Below, one piece after another: positions 8,773 to 23,816 of a stretch of DNA of 64,000 nt; the first letter of the stretch is position 1; the number at the start of each line of letters is the position of its first letter. The notes beneath the pieces are model-generated. The model was given only the letters and a program-made list of their open reading frames with translations, was not told where the DNA came from and did no database searches. A program made the position numbers and the translations under genes. The DNA comes from Rossellomorea aquimaris (lineage in GTDB: Bacteria; Bacillota; Bacilli; Bacillales; Bacillaceae_B), in NCBI RefSeq assembly GCF_001877785.1, contig NZ_MINN01000139.1, forward strand, positions 111,532 to 175,531. The letters run 5' to 3'.

Positions 8773-9441
8773 TTGAAAAAAGCATATTCATCATTCATCG
8801 GGAAGGCAGTGACCGTCGAGCTTACCGGTAAAAAAGAGATCAGCGGCTATCTCATCGATGTCGGAAGCGAAGTGCTGATCATCTTCAACGGCGAAGATTA
8901 TATTTATGTATCGAGTATTCATATCAGGTCACTTCGCGTGGTGTCGATCGATGAGCTCGATATTGCAGAACCGACGTCAGGACCGCAGCTTGAGCAGGAG
9001 GACGAGCTTGCCCTCCGGAAAATCCTCACTTCGGCCAAAGGGGTTTTCATCGAGATTTACCTGACAGGCAATCAATCCATTCATGGCTACATCACAAGCA
9101 TCATGAACAATTACTTTACCTTCTACTCGCCTGTCTATAAAACGATGTACATCTCCCTGCAGCATCTGAAATGGCTCACCCCTTATTCGGGATCGCTTTC
9201 TCCATATGCGCTTGGAAAGGATAAACTTCCGGTGAACCCGAGCCAGCTGTCGCTCGCCAGGACTTATGAAATCCAGCTTGAAAAACTGACCGGGAACCTC
9301 GTCGTCTTCAACCTCGGACTCCAGCCGGAATCCATCGGGAAAATCGAAAAAGTCGAAAGCAACATCATCCAGCTCATCACCGCGAAAGGCAAGTCGGTCT
9401 ATTTGAACCTTCAGCATATACAGAGTGTACATCAGCCTTGA
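8773..9441 (+). CDS. CotB-related three-domain protein
   Basis: 222 residues built from three diverged copies of the small beta-rich domain found in CotB: about 4-54 (FIGKAVTVELTGKKEISG ... SIHIRSL), about 90-136 (GVFIEIYLTGNQSIHGY ... SLQHLKWL) and about 174-220 (LVVFNLGLQPESIG ... NLQHIQSV). Each ends in an H-I/L-K/R/Q motif. The Asn-Arg-Gly-Gly signature and Ser/Lys tail of CotB are missing. TTG start at 8773 with GGAAGGAG ten bases upstream. It begins 21 bp after the permease and is followed by a strong terminator, so it is the last gene of the unit. Probably a coat or coat-associated protein; exact role unknown. Confidence 0.65.
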   Translation: MKKAYSSFIGKAVTVELTGKKEISGYLIDVGSEVLIIFNGEDYIYVSSIHIRSLRVVSIDELDIAEPTSGPQLEQEDELALRKILTSAKGVFIEIYLTGNQSIHGYITSIMNNYFTFYSPVYKTMYISLQHLKWLTPYSGSLSPYALGKDKLPVNPSQLSLARTYEIQLEKLTGNLVVFNLGLQPESIGKIEKVESNIIQLITAKGKSVYLNLQHIQSVHQP

Positions 9442-9450
9442 TTCATTTTA

Positions 9451-9499
9451 AAAAGGGACTGTCCATTCGTGCAGTAGTGTGCGGAAGGACAGTTTTTTT
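9451..9499 (+). terminator. Terminator of the permease/CotB-like unit
   Basis: ACTGTCC pairs with GGACAGT across an 18-base loop, followed by seven T; ten bases after the stop codon. Confidence 0.85.
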
Positions 9500-9575
9500 G
9501 TAAGTTAATGCGCAAGAAGGACGGGCCTCGCGCTTTGGTCGGAGGCCTTTTCTTGAGGGCGCGGGGCGGGGGGAC

Positions 9576-9623
9576 GATGACCGGTGCTTGGTGCGTTGAT
9601 CGGTCCGTGGGGCGTTGATCGGT
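9576..9623 (+). repeat. Short three-unit word array
   Basis: GATGACCGGT at 9576, GTTGATCGGT at 9595 and GTTGATCGGT at 9614, a 19-bp pitch with unrelated fillers. Too short to be certain, but of the same kind as the longer phased arrays. Confidence 0.5.
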
Positions 9624-9783
9624 ACGCGGTTTTTATTATCGCGTCATTTCAATCTAATAATCGGCTTTTTTTGTTAAAATAAGACCTATTTTCTGTACGT
9701 TTCAGGGATTTTGCATCCATAACACACCATCCCAGCCTTCAACCAACCAAAATCCCCTCCCCATCCGCCCTGCCGACCGATAT

Positions 9784-9876
9784 ATTATCAAAAACGGCCA
9801 AGTTATTATCAAAAATCCAATTATATTATCAAAAACAGAGATATATTATCAAAACCGGACCATTTATTATCAAATC
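9784..9876 (+). repeat. Phased word array, ATTATCAAAAA, 5 units
   Basis: The same word as at 2977-3068, starting at 9784, 9805, 9825, 9845 and 9866 (steps 21, 20, 20, 21). It lies between the terminators of the convergent cotB-like and atp units. Fillers are unrelated to those of the first array. Confidence 0.93.
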
Positions 9877-9957
9877 CATAAAAACGCCAAAAAATCCATG
9901 GCTCCCAGCCGCCCCACACTTAATCCAAGCCCCCAGCCAAATCCCAAAGCCCAAAAC

Positions 9958-9998
9958 AAAAAAACACCCTCTCCACAAAGGAAAGGGTGTTTCTCCAT
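9958..9998 (-). terminator. Terminator of the ATP synthase operon
   Basis: On the minus strand AAACACCCTTTCC pairs with GGAGAGGGTGTTT, followed by a T run, immediately after the atpC stop. Confidence 0.92.
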
Positions 9999-10000
9999 TA

Positions 10001-11882
<1,882 letters not shown>

Positions 11883-11903
11883 TCATCACAGACCGAAGAA
11901 GTT

Positions 11904-12767
<864 letters not shown>

Positions 12768-12881
12768 TCACCACCCTTTACATATTGTTAGACACAGGGG
12801 GGCGCGGCATTAACCGGTAATGCACGCGGCCCGGACCCTGCGGTCGAAAGCCTGTTTTTTTAAAAAAATGGCCTCTTATCC

Positions 12882-14402
<1,521 letters not shown>

Positions 14403-14417
14403 TCATTTATACGAAAG

Positions 14418-15526
<1,109 letters not shown>

Positions 15527-15615
15527 CTATACTTGCTAAAAACTTTTCAGTACATAGGAATGGCGAAGATAATCGTCAAGACGAAACTTCGCCATTTAAC
15601 ATGTAGCCGGTTCTA

Positions 15616-16625
<1,010 letters not shown>

Positions 16626-16641
16626 TCACCTCTCTTCCCCG

Positions 16642-17016
16642 CTATTTGTTTATTTTGAAACTGCTGAAAAAATAATCTATCATAATGACAATATAAGCTG
16701 TCATTAATCCAATAATTAGACTTAGGAGATGAAACATTTCTGGATAGCGGGTCACGATGATCACGCCAAGGGCCGCTGCAGCCATCCGCGACGTCGTTCC
16801 GAGGGATCTCACTTTCTTCCCCTGGACCACCGCCTCGCCGAACTTGCTGACTCTCTTCGTCATGCCCCAGTGCATATACAGGCTCAAAGCCGTTCCTAGC
16901 GTCAACCCTAAAAATACTGATTTGTGGTCGGTAAATCCCCAACCCAGGACGTAAATAGCCAGCAAATAAATTATGTACTTCCGCTGTCTATTAAACATTT
17001 GATGGAGTTCCGGCAT
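16642..17016 (-). CDS. atpI: ATP synthase protein I
   Basis: 124-residue protein with four hydrophobic segments, the assembly factor encoded ahead of atpB in many bacteria and implicated in c-ring assembly and Mg2+ handling. Identified mainly by position and topology; sequence is weakly conserved in this family. 22 bp before atpB. Confidence 0.85.
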   Translation of the reverse strand: MPELHQMFNRQRKYIIYLLAIYVLGWGFTDHKSVFLGLTLGTALSLYMHWGMTKRVSKFGEAVVQGKKVRSLGTTSRMAAAALGVIIVTRYPEMFHLLSLIIGLMTAYIVIMIDYFFSSFKINK

Positions 17017-17030
17017 ATCTTAATATTCTC

Positions 17031-17243
17031 CTAAGATAAATGTCGTAAGGTACGAAGCATCGCATAAATCCCCGTCGCTAACCCGAGAAGTAATCCGATG
17101 ATTAAAAAGAGTGGTGCAGAGTCTGCTTGCTGGTCAATCCACCTGCCCAAGAAGATCCCCACTAATATGGAGCCGACAAGCTGCGACAAAATCGCTGAAT
17201 AAATCGCCATCGCCTTATACGGGCTTTGATTTTTTTGACCCAT
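17031..17243 (-). CDS. atpZ: AtpZ/AtpI-family small membrane protein
   Basis: 70 residues with two membrane segments (about 10-31 and 43-64), and the family segment GIFLGRWIDQQADSAP between them. AtpZ associates with AtpI in the ATP synthase operons of alkaliphiles and other Bacillaceae. First gene of the atp operon, 14 bp ahead of atpI. Confidence 0.85.
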   Translation of the reverse strand: MGQKNQSPYKAMAIYSAILSQLVGSILVGIFLGRWIDQQADSAPLFLIIGLLLGLATGIYAMLRTLRHLS

Positions 17244-17317
17244 TTCAACCCTTCCTATTCAAAAAGAAATTTGAACGTGAGGCAAGCTGTGTAAAATGGA
17301 AGGAAATCAGAGTTTAC

Positions 17318-17343
17318 AAGGTTTTGAAAGTTGTGAAAACCTT
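17318..17343 (-). promoter_or_regulatory. Hairpin in the atp operon leader
   Basis: AAGGTTTT and AAAACCTT form a perfect 8-bp inverted repeat with a 10-base loop, about 20 bases after the -10 box. No T run follows, so it is not a simple terminator; transcript stability or a protein site are possible. Confidence 0.45.
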
Positions 17344-17363
17344 ATCATTTTACATCCTTTGTA

Positions 17364-17392
17364 AGCATACAATAGGGCATATTCTATGTCAA
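17364..17392 (-). promoter_or_regulatory. Sigma-A promoter of the ATP synthase operon
   Basis: On the minus strand TTGACA (17387-17392), 17 bases, TATGCT (17364-17369). The transcript would have a leader of about 115 bases before atpZ. Confidence 0.75.
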
Positions 17393-17464
17393 TGCGTTCA
17401 AGTTAAAAAGTTCACAACCTTGCCACGCGTATGTCGAAAGTTCACATTATTTACACATTTACCA

Positions 17465-17967
17465 GAAAAGCGGAGGCGGCTTGGTTAGAGGCGTGTGGCA
17501 TAAGGCGAATCGGGCTGAAAGGCGCTTTTTGCCTTTTGGTCCGGTTTGACTTATGACATGTGCCTCTAGCCGCCGGAGCTGGACAATCCGAAAAGCGGAG
17601 GCAGCTTGGTCAGAGGCGTGTGGCATAAGACGAAGCGGACTGGAAGGCGTTCTTTGCCTTCTTGGGCGATTTGACTTATGACATGTGCCTCTAAGCCCTG
17701 CAGCTGGACACCGCTTAGAAAAGCGGAGGCGGCTTGGTCAGTGGCGTGTGGGCATAAGACGAATCGGGCTGGAAGGCGCTCTTTGCCTTCTTGGGCGGTT
17801 TGACTTATGACATGTGCCTCTAGCCGCCGGAGCTGGACACCGCTATGAAAAGCGGAAGGGCTTTGGTTAGAGGCGTGTGGCATAAGGCGAACCGGGCTGG
17901 AAGGCATTCTTTGCCTTCATGTTCGGTTTGACTTATGACGTGTGCCTCTAAGCCCTGGAGCTGGACA
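17465..17967 (+). repeat. Element B cluster, four copies in tandem
   Basis: Copies at 17465-17585, 17590-17710, 17718-17839 and 17847-17967, each starting GAAAAGCGGA and ending AGCTGGACA. Each can fold into a long hairpin with CATAAG/CTTATG and AGAGGC/GCCTCT pairs. The first and third have GGCGGCT/AGCCGCC stems; the fourth has AGGGCTT/AAGCCCT. Decayed fragments with GCGGAGG words continue to about 18030. Confidence 0.93.
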
Positions 17968-18287
17968 CCGCTTGAAATGCGGAGGCGGCACGGATATAGG
18001 CAGATCCAGACACCGACAAAAAATGCGGAGGTGCCCCACGGCAAACCGTTCAACATATTATATGTAAAATCTAAACAAAGACACAGCTGAACAAAAAAAT
18101 TGACTCTCTTCTTCGCACATCTTCCATTATAAAGTAACCGCCACCCGCGAGAAACCCTGCATTTTAATGTAAATATATCCATATACCTATTGATACGCCC
18201 GTATCGCTGTTTTGACTCTTGATCAAGCTGCAGGAGGATTATATCGGAGTTCGGGTTGCTGCATCCAGATTAGAATAATTCTTATAA

Positions 18288-18396
18288 GATCATAAAATCT
18301 CGAAATGGATCATATATTTTGATTTTGGATCATAATTCTCCGGAATGGATCATAAAATCTCGAAATGGATCATAAATCTTCACAATGGATCATATA
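18288..18396 (+). repeat. Phased word array, GATCATAAA, 6 units
   Basis: GATCATA starts at 18288, 18308, 18328, 18348, 18368 and 18388, an exact 20-bp pitch. Five of six copies are preceded by TG. Fillers are mostly unrelated, though two share TCTCGAAA. Located between the atp operon and mnaA. Confidence 0.95.
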
Positions 18397-18569
18397 TCGT
18401 TGGGTGCCTCTCCCAACCACATCTAAAATACACCCTCCACTCTCCTTTCAAGGCGGTTCACCCCAACGAAACTGCATTTTTACCAAAAAATTACTTAGAT
18501 AAGCTAATTTTTCAAGGGAATTTGATAGAAAGTTAACTTTCCATAAGAATTACCCGCTTTATTTAAAAC

Positions 18570-18616
18570 AAAGCCCGTCCCCCACTGCTTCATTGCAGCG
18601 AGGAACGGGCTTTTAT
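18570..18616 (-). terminator. Terminator of upp-mnaA
   Basis: AAAGCCCGTTCC and GGGGACGGGCTTT pair around CTGC/GCAG, followed by a T-rich run on the minus strand; 17 bases after the mnaA stop. Confidence 0.88.
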
Positions 18617-18632
18617 TCCCAAGTCTACTATT

Positions 18633-19781
18633 TTATTCCGGTTTAAACGATTTCGGACGCTCATCCAGCTGACCGAATTGATAGCGGATCGCCTGGGCAA
18701 TTCGGTAGGATGCCTGTCCGTCGCCGTATGGATTTGTTGCTTTGGACATCTTGCTGTGAGCCTGCTCGTCTGTCAGCAGCTCTTTTGCCAGCTTGTAGAT
18801 ATTTTCTTCTTCGTTTCCTGCAAGCTTCAGCGTGCCGGCTTCGATTCCTTCCGGGCGTTCAGTCGTGTCACGAAGGACAAGGACTGGAACACCGAGTGAA
18901 GGAGCTTCTTCCTGCACTCCGCCAGAATCAGTCAGGATCAGGTGTGCCCTTGAAGCGAAGTTATGGAAATCGATGACATCAAGCGGTTCAATCAGGTGGA
19001 TGCGGCTGTCATTGCCGAGCACCTCATCCGCCACTTCACGGACGGCAGGATTCAAGTGAACCGGATAAACAACTTGGATATCCTTATGTTCTTCGACTAA
19101 ACGCTTGATTGCACGGAACATATTTCTCATTGGCTGGCCGAGATTTTCACGGCGGTGAGCAGTCAATAGAATAAGACGGTCGCTCCCAACCTTCTCAAGA
19201 ACCTCATGCTTGTACTCGTCCTTAACCGTTGTTTTCAGCGCATCGATCGCTGTATTCCCCGTGATGAAAATACCTTCTTCCTTCTTGCTTTCATTCAGCA
19301 GGTTTTGAGCCGACTTTTCTGTAGGAGCGAAATGAAGATCCGCCATGACACCAGTCAGCTGCCGGTTCATTTCCTCTGGGAATGGAGAGTACTTATTCCA
19401 CGTACGAAGTCCCGCTTCCACATGTCCGACCGAAATCTGGTTATAGAATGCTGCAAGGCTCGCAACGAATGTAGTCGTCGTATCGCCGTGGACAAGAACG
19501 ATATCAGGCTTCGCTTCCTTCATGATCTTATCAAGGCCCTCAAGCCCGCGTGTTGTTACATCGATCAGAGTCTGGCGGTCTTTCATGATGTTCAAGTCGT
19601 AATCTGGTGTGATATCAAAGATAGAAAGTACTTGATCAAGCATTTCACGGTGCTGTGCCGTAACGGTCACAATCGTTTCAAAGCTTTTTGGGTATTTTTT
19701 TAACTCAAGAACGAGCGGAGCCATCTTGATCGCTTCCGGTCTTGTTCCGAAAATCGTCATTACCTTAATGGGAGTACTCAT
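18633..19781 (-). CDS. mnaA: UDP-N-acetylglucosamine 2-epimerase (non-hydrolysing)
   Basis: 382 residues; interconverts UDP-GlcNAc and UDP-ManNAc, the donor for the teichoic acid linkage unit and ManNAc polymers. Conserved segments include GTRPEAIKMAPL at 12-23, HGDTTTTF, GHVEAGLRT, TAHRRENLG and DSGGVQEEAP. Standard length. Lies 17 bp after upp; in B. subtilis this gene sits elsewhere, but upp-wecB/mnaA-atp is common in related genera. Confidence 0.95.
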   Translation of the reverse strand: MSTPIKVMTIFGTRPEAIKMAPLVLELKKYPKSFETIVTVTAQHREMLDQVLSIFDITPDYDLNIMKDRQTLIDVTTRGLEGLDKIMKEAKPDIVLVHGDTTTTFVASLAAFYNQISVGHVEAGLRTWNKYSPFPEEMNRQLTGVMADLHFAPTEKSAQNLLNESKKEEGIFITGNTAIDALKTTVKDEYKHEVLEKVGSDRLILLTAHRRENLGQPMRNMFRAIKRLVEEHKDIQVVYPVHLNPAVREVADEVLGNDSRIHLIEPLDVIDFHNFASRAHLILTDSGGVQEEAPSLGVPVLVLRDTTERPEGIEAGTLKLAGNEEENIYKLAKELLTDEQAHSKMSKATNPYGDGQASYRIAQAIRYQFGQLDERPKSFKPE

Positions 19782-19798
19782 ACTTTCACACCGCCTTG

Positions 19799-20428
19799 TT
19801 ATTTTGTTCCGAATAAACGGTCACCGGCATCGCCCAGTCCAGGAACGATATAGCCTTTTTCGTTCAGCTTTTCATCAAGCGCCGCAATGTAGATGTCTAC
19901 GTCCGGGTGCTCGGCTTGAATTGCTTCCACTCCTTCAGGACATGCAACAAGGCACATGAACGTGATGTTTTTTGCCCCGCGCTTTTTTAGGGAATTGATT
20001 GCCTCAACTGCTGAACCGCCCGTTGCAAGCATCGGATCCACCAGGATGAAGTCGCGCTCTTCCACGTCGCTTGGAAGTTTGACGTAGTATTCGATTGGTT
20101 TAAGAGTCTCAGGATCACGGTATAACCCGACGTGACCGACTTTCGCTGCCGGGATCAATTTAAGGATTCCGTCGACCATGCCAAGACCTGCACGCAGGAT
20201 CGGAACGATTCCCAGTTTTTTACCTGTAAGTGTCTTTGCGTTCGCTTTGCTTACCGGAGTATCGATTTCGATATCTTCAAGCGGAAGTTCACGCGTGATT
20301 TCAAATGCCATCAGTGTTGATACTTCATCGACAAGTTCGCGGAATTCCTTTGTACCTGTGTTTTTATCACGGATGAATGTCAGCTTATGCTGGATTAATG
20401 GATGATCAAATACGTATACTTTGCCCAT
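19799..20428 (-). CDS. upp: Uracil phosphoribosyltransferase
   Basis: 209 residues; converts uracil and PRPP to UMP in pyrimidine salvage. The PRPP-binding segment [10 protein letters not shown] is at about 131-140 and the C-terminal uracil-binding part [14 protein letters not shown] is intact. Start [11 protein letters not shown] at 20428 has AAAGGAGAG upstream; the in-frame extension to 20503 is rejected. Confidence 0.97.
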   Translation of the reverse strand: MGKVYVFDHPLIQHKLTFIRDKNTGTKEFRELVDEVSTLMAFEITRELPLEDIEIDTPVSKANAKTLTGKKLGIVPILRAGLGMVDGILKLIPAAKVGHVGLYRDPETLKPIEYYVKLPSDVEERDFILVDPMLATGGSAVEAINSLKKRGAKNITFMCLVACPEGVEAIQAEHPDVDIYIAALDEKLNEKGYIVPGLGDAGDRLFGTK

Positions 20429-20600
20429 TCGACTCTCTCCTTTTGGTTTCGATTTATGTAAAAAATAGATAGTTACTGTTTTACACCTCTGACTATTGTA
20501 CATAAAAGAAGTTTTGAGGGCAATAAAAGTTGGGAGGTGTAATGAAATCGTTATTTTTTGTGGGCAGGTTTTTTTCGCAAAAAGATAGAGTTCTTTATGA

Positions 20601-20732
20601 CGCTTATGATTTCCGTGGAAGACTTCGCTTTCCGCGGGCGGGCGTGGAGCCTCCTCGGCTTCGCCTGCGGGGTCTCAACAGCTTCGCTTTCCCCGCAGGA
20701 GTCTTCGTCTTCCACTCCAATCAACCGCTGGA
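20601..20732. repeat. Element A copy
   Basis: Intact copy in the glyA-upp gap. Left arm CGCTTATGATTTCC then GTGGAAGAC, right arm GTCTTCCAC then TCCAATCAACCGC. The GTGGAAGAC/GTCTTCCAC stem is perfect. The gap (20429-20911) otherwise holds only the glyA terminator. Confidence 0.92.
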
Positions 20733-20861
20733 TTCCATTCAATCATAATTTAGAATAACTGGAACCATCCTAACTTTCACTTCCCATTTTATTAAACCAA
20801 TTAACCTGTCTAACAACTTCAATCATTGTTACCAGCAATACTATCAATCTATCTTCCTCAT

Positions 20862-20902
20862 AAAAAACCTCCCCAAAAGATCATGTCTTTTGAAGAGGTT
20901 TC
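20862..20902 (-). terminator. Terminator of glyA
   Basis: AAACCTCTTCAAAAGA and TCTTTTGGGGAGGTTT pair around a short loop, followed by a T run on the minus strand. Confidence 0.9.
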
Positions 20903-20911
20903 TACTATTTA

Positions 20912-22153
20912 TTATCTTTCTGGATATAAAGCAAATCTGCTTGTTAAATCTGTCACACGTTTACGAGCTTCTTGAAGCTTGGTTTCGTCTTCGTGGTTTT
21001 TGAGGGTAAGGGCCATGATGGACGCGATTTCGTCCATTTCTTCCTTAGCAAAACCCCGGGACGTAACGGCTGCTGTTCCGATGCGGATACCGCTTGTGAC
21101 GAATGGGCTTTCCGGATCGAATGGGATGGTGTTTTTGTTGACCGTGATTCCGATATCATCCAGGACTTTTTCAGCGATTTTACCAGTCAGTCCCAGTGAG
21201 CGAAGGTCGATCAAGAGCAGGTGGTTGTCCGAACCGCCGGAAACAAGGTCGATTCCTTCTTTTCGTAGGCTTTCACCGAGACGCGCTGCGTTGTCGATGA
21301 TGTTCTGGGCGTAATCTTTAAAAGAATCCTGCAGCGCTTCACCAAACGATACAGCTTTTGCAGAAATAACGTGCATCAACGGACCGCCTTGAAGACCAGG
21401 GAAGATGGACTTGTCAATCTTCTTGCCGAATTCTTCTTTACAAAGGATCATCCCGCCGCGGGGACCGCGAAGTGTTTTGTGAGTCGTAGTCGTCACGAAA
21501 TCTGCGTAAGGAACCGGATTCTGGTGAAGGCCAGCCGCCACAAGACCTGCGATATGAGCCATATCCACCATCAGGTACGCTCCCACTTCATCCGCAATTT
21601 CACGGAATTTTGCAAAATCGATCTTTCTAGGATATGCACTTGCTCCCGCTACGATCAGCTTAGGCTTGTGCTCAACTGCCTTCTGGCGGACATCTTCATA
21701 ATTGATCAGGTGGCTTTCCTTGTCGACTCCATATTCAACGAAGTTGTACTGGATCCCGCTGAAGTTGACCGGGCTTCCGTGCGTGAGATGTCCTCCGTGT
21801 GAAAGGTTCATCCCAAGCACCGTGTCACCCTGCTCAAGGATTGTGAAGTAGACTGCCATATTGGCTTGTGCCCCCGAGTGAGGCTGCACGTTCACATGCT
21901 CCGCTCCGAATAACTCTTTCGCGCGGTCGCGCGCTAAGTTTTCCGCTACATCGACATGCTCACACCCGCCATAATAGCGACGACCTGGGTACCCTTCTGC
22001 ATACTTGTTCGTGAGGACCGAACCCTGCGCTTCCATAACGGCTTCACTGACAAAATTCTCAGATGCAATTAACTCGATTTTCGTGCGTTGACGCTCTAAT
22101 TCATCTTGAATCGCTGCATAAATTTCCGGATCTTGCTTGGCAATCTTACTCAT
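20912..22153 (-). CDS. glyA: Serine hydroxymethyltransferase
   Basis: 413 residues; PLP enzyme converting serine and tetrahydrofolate to glycine and methylene-THF, the main one-carbon source. The PLP lysine is Lys226 in [21 protein letters not shown] and GGHLTHG segments are conserved. Start [10 protein letters not shown] at 22153 has AAAAGGGGG upstream, preferred over 22174. A PurBox-like sequence upstream suggests PurR control as known in B. subtilis. Confidence 0.97.
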   Translation of the reverse strand: MSKIAKQDPEIYAAIQDELERQRTKIELIASENFVSEAVMEAQGSVLTNKYAEGYPGRRYYGGCEHVDVAENLARDRAKELFGAEHVNVQPHSGAQANMAVYFTILEQGDTVLGMNLSHGGHLTHGSPVNFSGIQYNFVEYGVDKESHLINYEDVRQKAVEHKPKLIVAGASAYPRKIDFAKFREIADEVGAYLMVDMAHIAGLVAAGLHQNPVPYADFVTTTTHKTLRGPRGGMILCKEEFGKKIDKSIFPGLQGGPLMHVISAKAVSFGEALQDSFKDYAQNIIDNAARLGESLRKEGIDLVSGGSDNHLLLIDLRSLGLTGKIAEKVLDDIGITVNKNTIPFDPESPFVTSGIRIGTAAVTSRGFAKEEMDEIASIMALTLKNHEDETKLQEARKRVTDLTSRFALYPER

Positions 22154-22215
22154 ACATATCCCCCTTTTATTCATCGGCCCATTCTAAGCTGCGCCATCTT
22201 GATTCATTCAATCTC

Positions 22216-22279
22216 ATTCTATCATGATTAAGCAGAACGCGAAATAAGAACGTGTGGGTAAATTGGAATGTTCGTGTTT
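22216..22279 (-). promoter_or_regulatory. glyA control region with a PurBox-like sequence
   Basis: On the minus strand AAACACGAACATT (22267-22279) matches the PurBox AWWWCCGAACWWT at 11 of 13 positions. A -10-like TAGAAT lies at 22216-22221; the -35 is poor. A second, inverted PurBox, normally needed, was not clear. Confidence 0.4.
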
Positions 22280-22406
22280 TGGGGTGTAGGGGGCGCGGTT
22301 GAAGCGGGAAATAATTTGCTGTTCCGGTTTTGTTGGGTGAAGGTTCGGTTCTCAATTAAGAATCATACCCTGGCTGAAGTCCGGCTGTGTCGAAAAATCG
22401 CCAGTT

Positions 22407-22517
22407 CGCACTTAAAACTGGAATTTCGCACTTATATAAAAAATAGCGCACTGAAATCAAGAGACTTCGCACTCATCCGGAAAATTCCGCACTTAAATCA
22501 GGAGATACCGCACATAA
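22407..22517 (+). repeat. Phased word array, CGCACTTA, 6 units
   Basis: CGCACT(T/G/C) or CGCACAT at 22407, 22427, 22447, 22468, 22488 and 22509 (steps 20, 20, 21, 20, 21). Copies mostly continue as TTAAA and are preceded by TT or TC. Lies in the gap between ywlG and glyA, upstream of the glyA promoter region. Confidence 0.92.
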
Positions 22518-22555
22518 ATGTCTTCCAAAGTCAGAGATGAACACCACCTCAACCA

Positions 22556-22600
22556 ATAAAAAAGCCCGTCTCCCAACGCACTAATGCATTGAAGACGGAA
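22556..22600 (-). terminator. Terminator after ywlG
   Basis: CCGTCTTCAA pairs with TTGGGAGACGG, followed by GCTTTTTT on the minus strand. Confidence 0.88.
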
Positions 22601-22613
22601 CTCCTCCCCAAAC

Positions 22614-23156
22614 CTATTCATAAACAGCCCGAACCCCGCCAATCAGCTTCGGACGGGTCTTGGCGAGTGTCACATGCGCACCGCCGAGGCTCTTCTGAGA
22701 AACCCTGACCGGCACGGCCACATGCTTCAGCTGCATCCCGATGAAGGTGTCACCGATGTCGATCCCGGCATCCGCTTTGATGAATTCCACCATGACGGGG
22801 TCATCAAATGAACGGTATGCGTGGGTCGCCATTGCACCGCCGGCCGACCGGGCCGGGATGACGGTTACTTCATCGAGCCGCAGCCGTTCAGCCGTTTCCC
22901 TTTCAAGGACGATCGCCCTGTTCAAGTGCTCGCAGCACTGGAACGCGAGCGACACTCCTAGGCAATCTGCGAACGTTTTTAATTCACCATAAATCATTTC
23001 GGCCACTTCAAAGGTTCCGGCTGTCCCGATTCGTTCCCCGATGACTTCCGAGGTGGAACAACCGATCACAAAGACCTGTCCTTTTTTAAGCGTGACCTTT
23101 TCCTTGAATTCAGTCAGGATACTTCGGAGCTGCTCCTGCAATTGAGTGATTTCCAT
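22614..23156 (-). CDS. ywlG: YwlG, TIGR01440/DUF436 family protein
   Basis: 180-residue cytoplasmic protein of the conserved family always found near rpiB and glyA in Bacillaceae. Contains the family segment [20 protein letters not shown] at 28-47 and [11 protein letters not shown]. Function not established. GGGAG precedes the ATG; 12 bp after rpiB. Confidence 0.88.
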   Translation of the reverse strand: MEITQLQEQLRSILTEFKEKVTLKKGQVFVIGCSTSEVIGERIGTAGTFEVAEMIYGELKTFADCLGVSLAFQCCEHLNRAIVLERETAERLRLDEVTVIPARSAGGAMATHAYRSFDDPVMVEFIKADAGIDIGDTFIGMQLKHVAVPVRVSQKSLGGAHVTLAKTRPKLIGGVRAVYE

Positions 23157-23168
23157 GAAAACCGCTCC

Positions 23169-23612
23169 CTAGTGTTTGTCTTCGTATGACGTGATCTTAC
23201 CGATGCGGTTGGCGTGGCGTCCGCCTTCGAATTCCGTCCCAAGCCAGGTTTTAGCGATTTCACGGGCAAGTCCCGGTCCGATGACGCGTTCGCCCATCGC
23301 CAGGATGTTGCTGTCATTATGTTCGCGCGTCGCTTTCGCACTGAACACATCATGGACAAGCGCACAGCGGATGCCCTTCACTTTATTGGCGGAAATGCTC
23401 ATGCCGATGCCGGTACCGCAGATCAGGATGCCGCGGTCAAACTCGCCGGCAGCCACTTTCTCGGCAACCGGTACTGCAAAATCAGGATAATCCACTGAAG
23501 TGCCGCACTCACAGCCGAAATCCTCATATTCAAGACCCAGCTCTTCCAATAATGATTTTATTTCTTCACGAATATTTACTCCGCCGTGATCAGACGCGAT
23601 TGCGATTTTCAT
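23169..23612 (-). CDS. rpiB: Ribose-5-phosphate isomerase B
   Basis: 147 residues; isomerises ribose 5-phosphate and ribulose 5-phosphate (RpiB/LacAB family; YwlF in B. subtilis). The catalytic base Cys65 is in GILICGTGIGMSISANK, with SDHGG at 7-11 and His98-Asn-Asp as phosphate/substrate residues. Standard length. Start ATG at 23612. Confidence 0.96.
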   Translation of the reverse strand: MKIAIASDHGGVNIREEIKSLLEELGLEYEDFGCECGTSVDYPDFAVPVAEKVAAGEFDRGILICGTGIGMSISANKVKGIRCALVHDVFSAKATREHNDSNILAMGERVIGPGLAREIAKTWLGTEFEGGRHANRIGKITSYEDKH

Positions 23613-23770
23613 CCAACTTCACTCCCCATTTTTGACTAGTGTTTGTTTCCTTTTATTTTGACATACCTTTGTGAATAGATAAAGTTAATCATCTTAGGAA
23701 AAAAGTCGTTTTCGAGTTCCGTCCATCGCCCCTTTAACGCGGTACCCCGCACCGATAGGGCCTTTCACTG

Positions 23771-23801
23771 AAAAAAACAGCACGGACCCAAAGCCCGTGC
23801 C
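23771..23801 (-). terminator. Terminator of the chemoreceptor gene
   Basis: GCACGG and CCGTGC pair across a nine-base loop, followed by TGTTTTTTT on the minus strand. Confidence 0.85.
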
Positions 23802-23816
23802 GACCTGCATACCTTT

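Noticed and set aside
17465..17967. B elements as intrinsic terminators of the atp side or mnaA
   Set aside because: Stems lack a following T run on either strand, and proper terminators exist at 18570-18616 and elsewhere.
17566..18182. Open frames of 110-120 codons in the repeat region between the atp operon and mnaA
   Set aside because: They run through tandem B elements with the same protein-like phrase (LEAHVISQ) at every B copy in the window; this is a by-product of the repeat.
20601..20732. Element A as an insertion sequence
   Set aside because: No transposase frame in any copy and total length only about 130 bp; at most a non-autonomous element.
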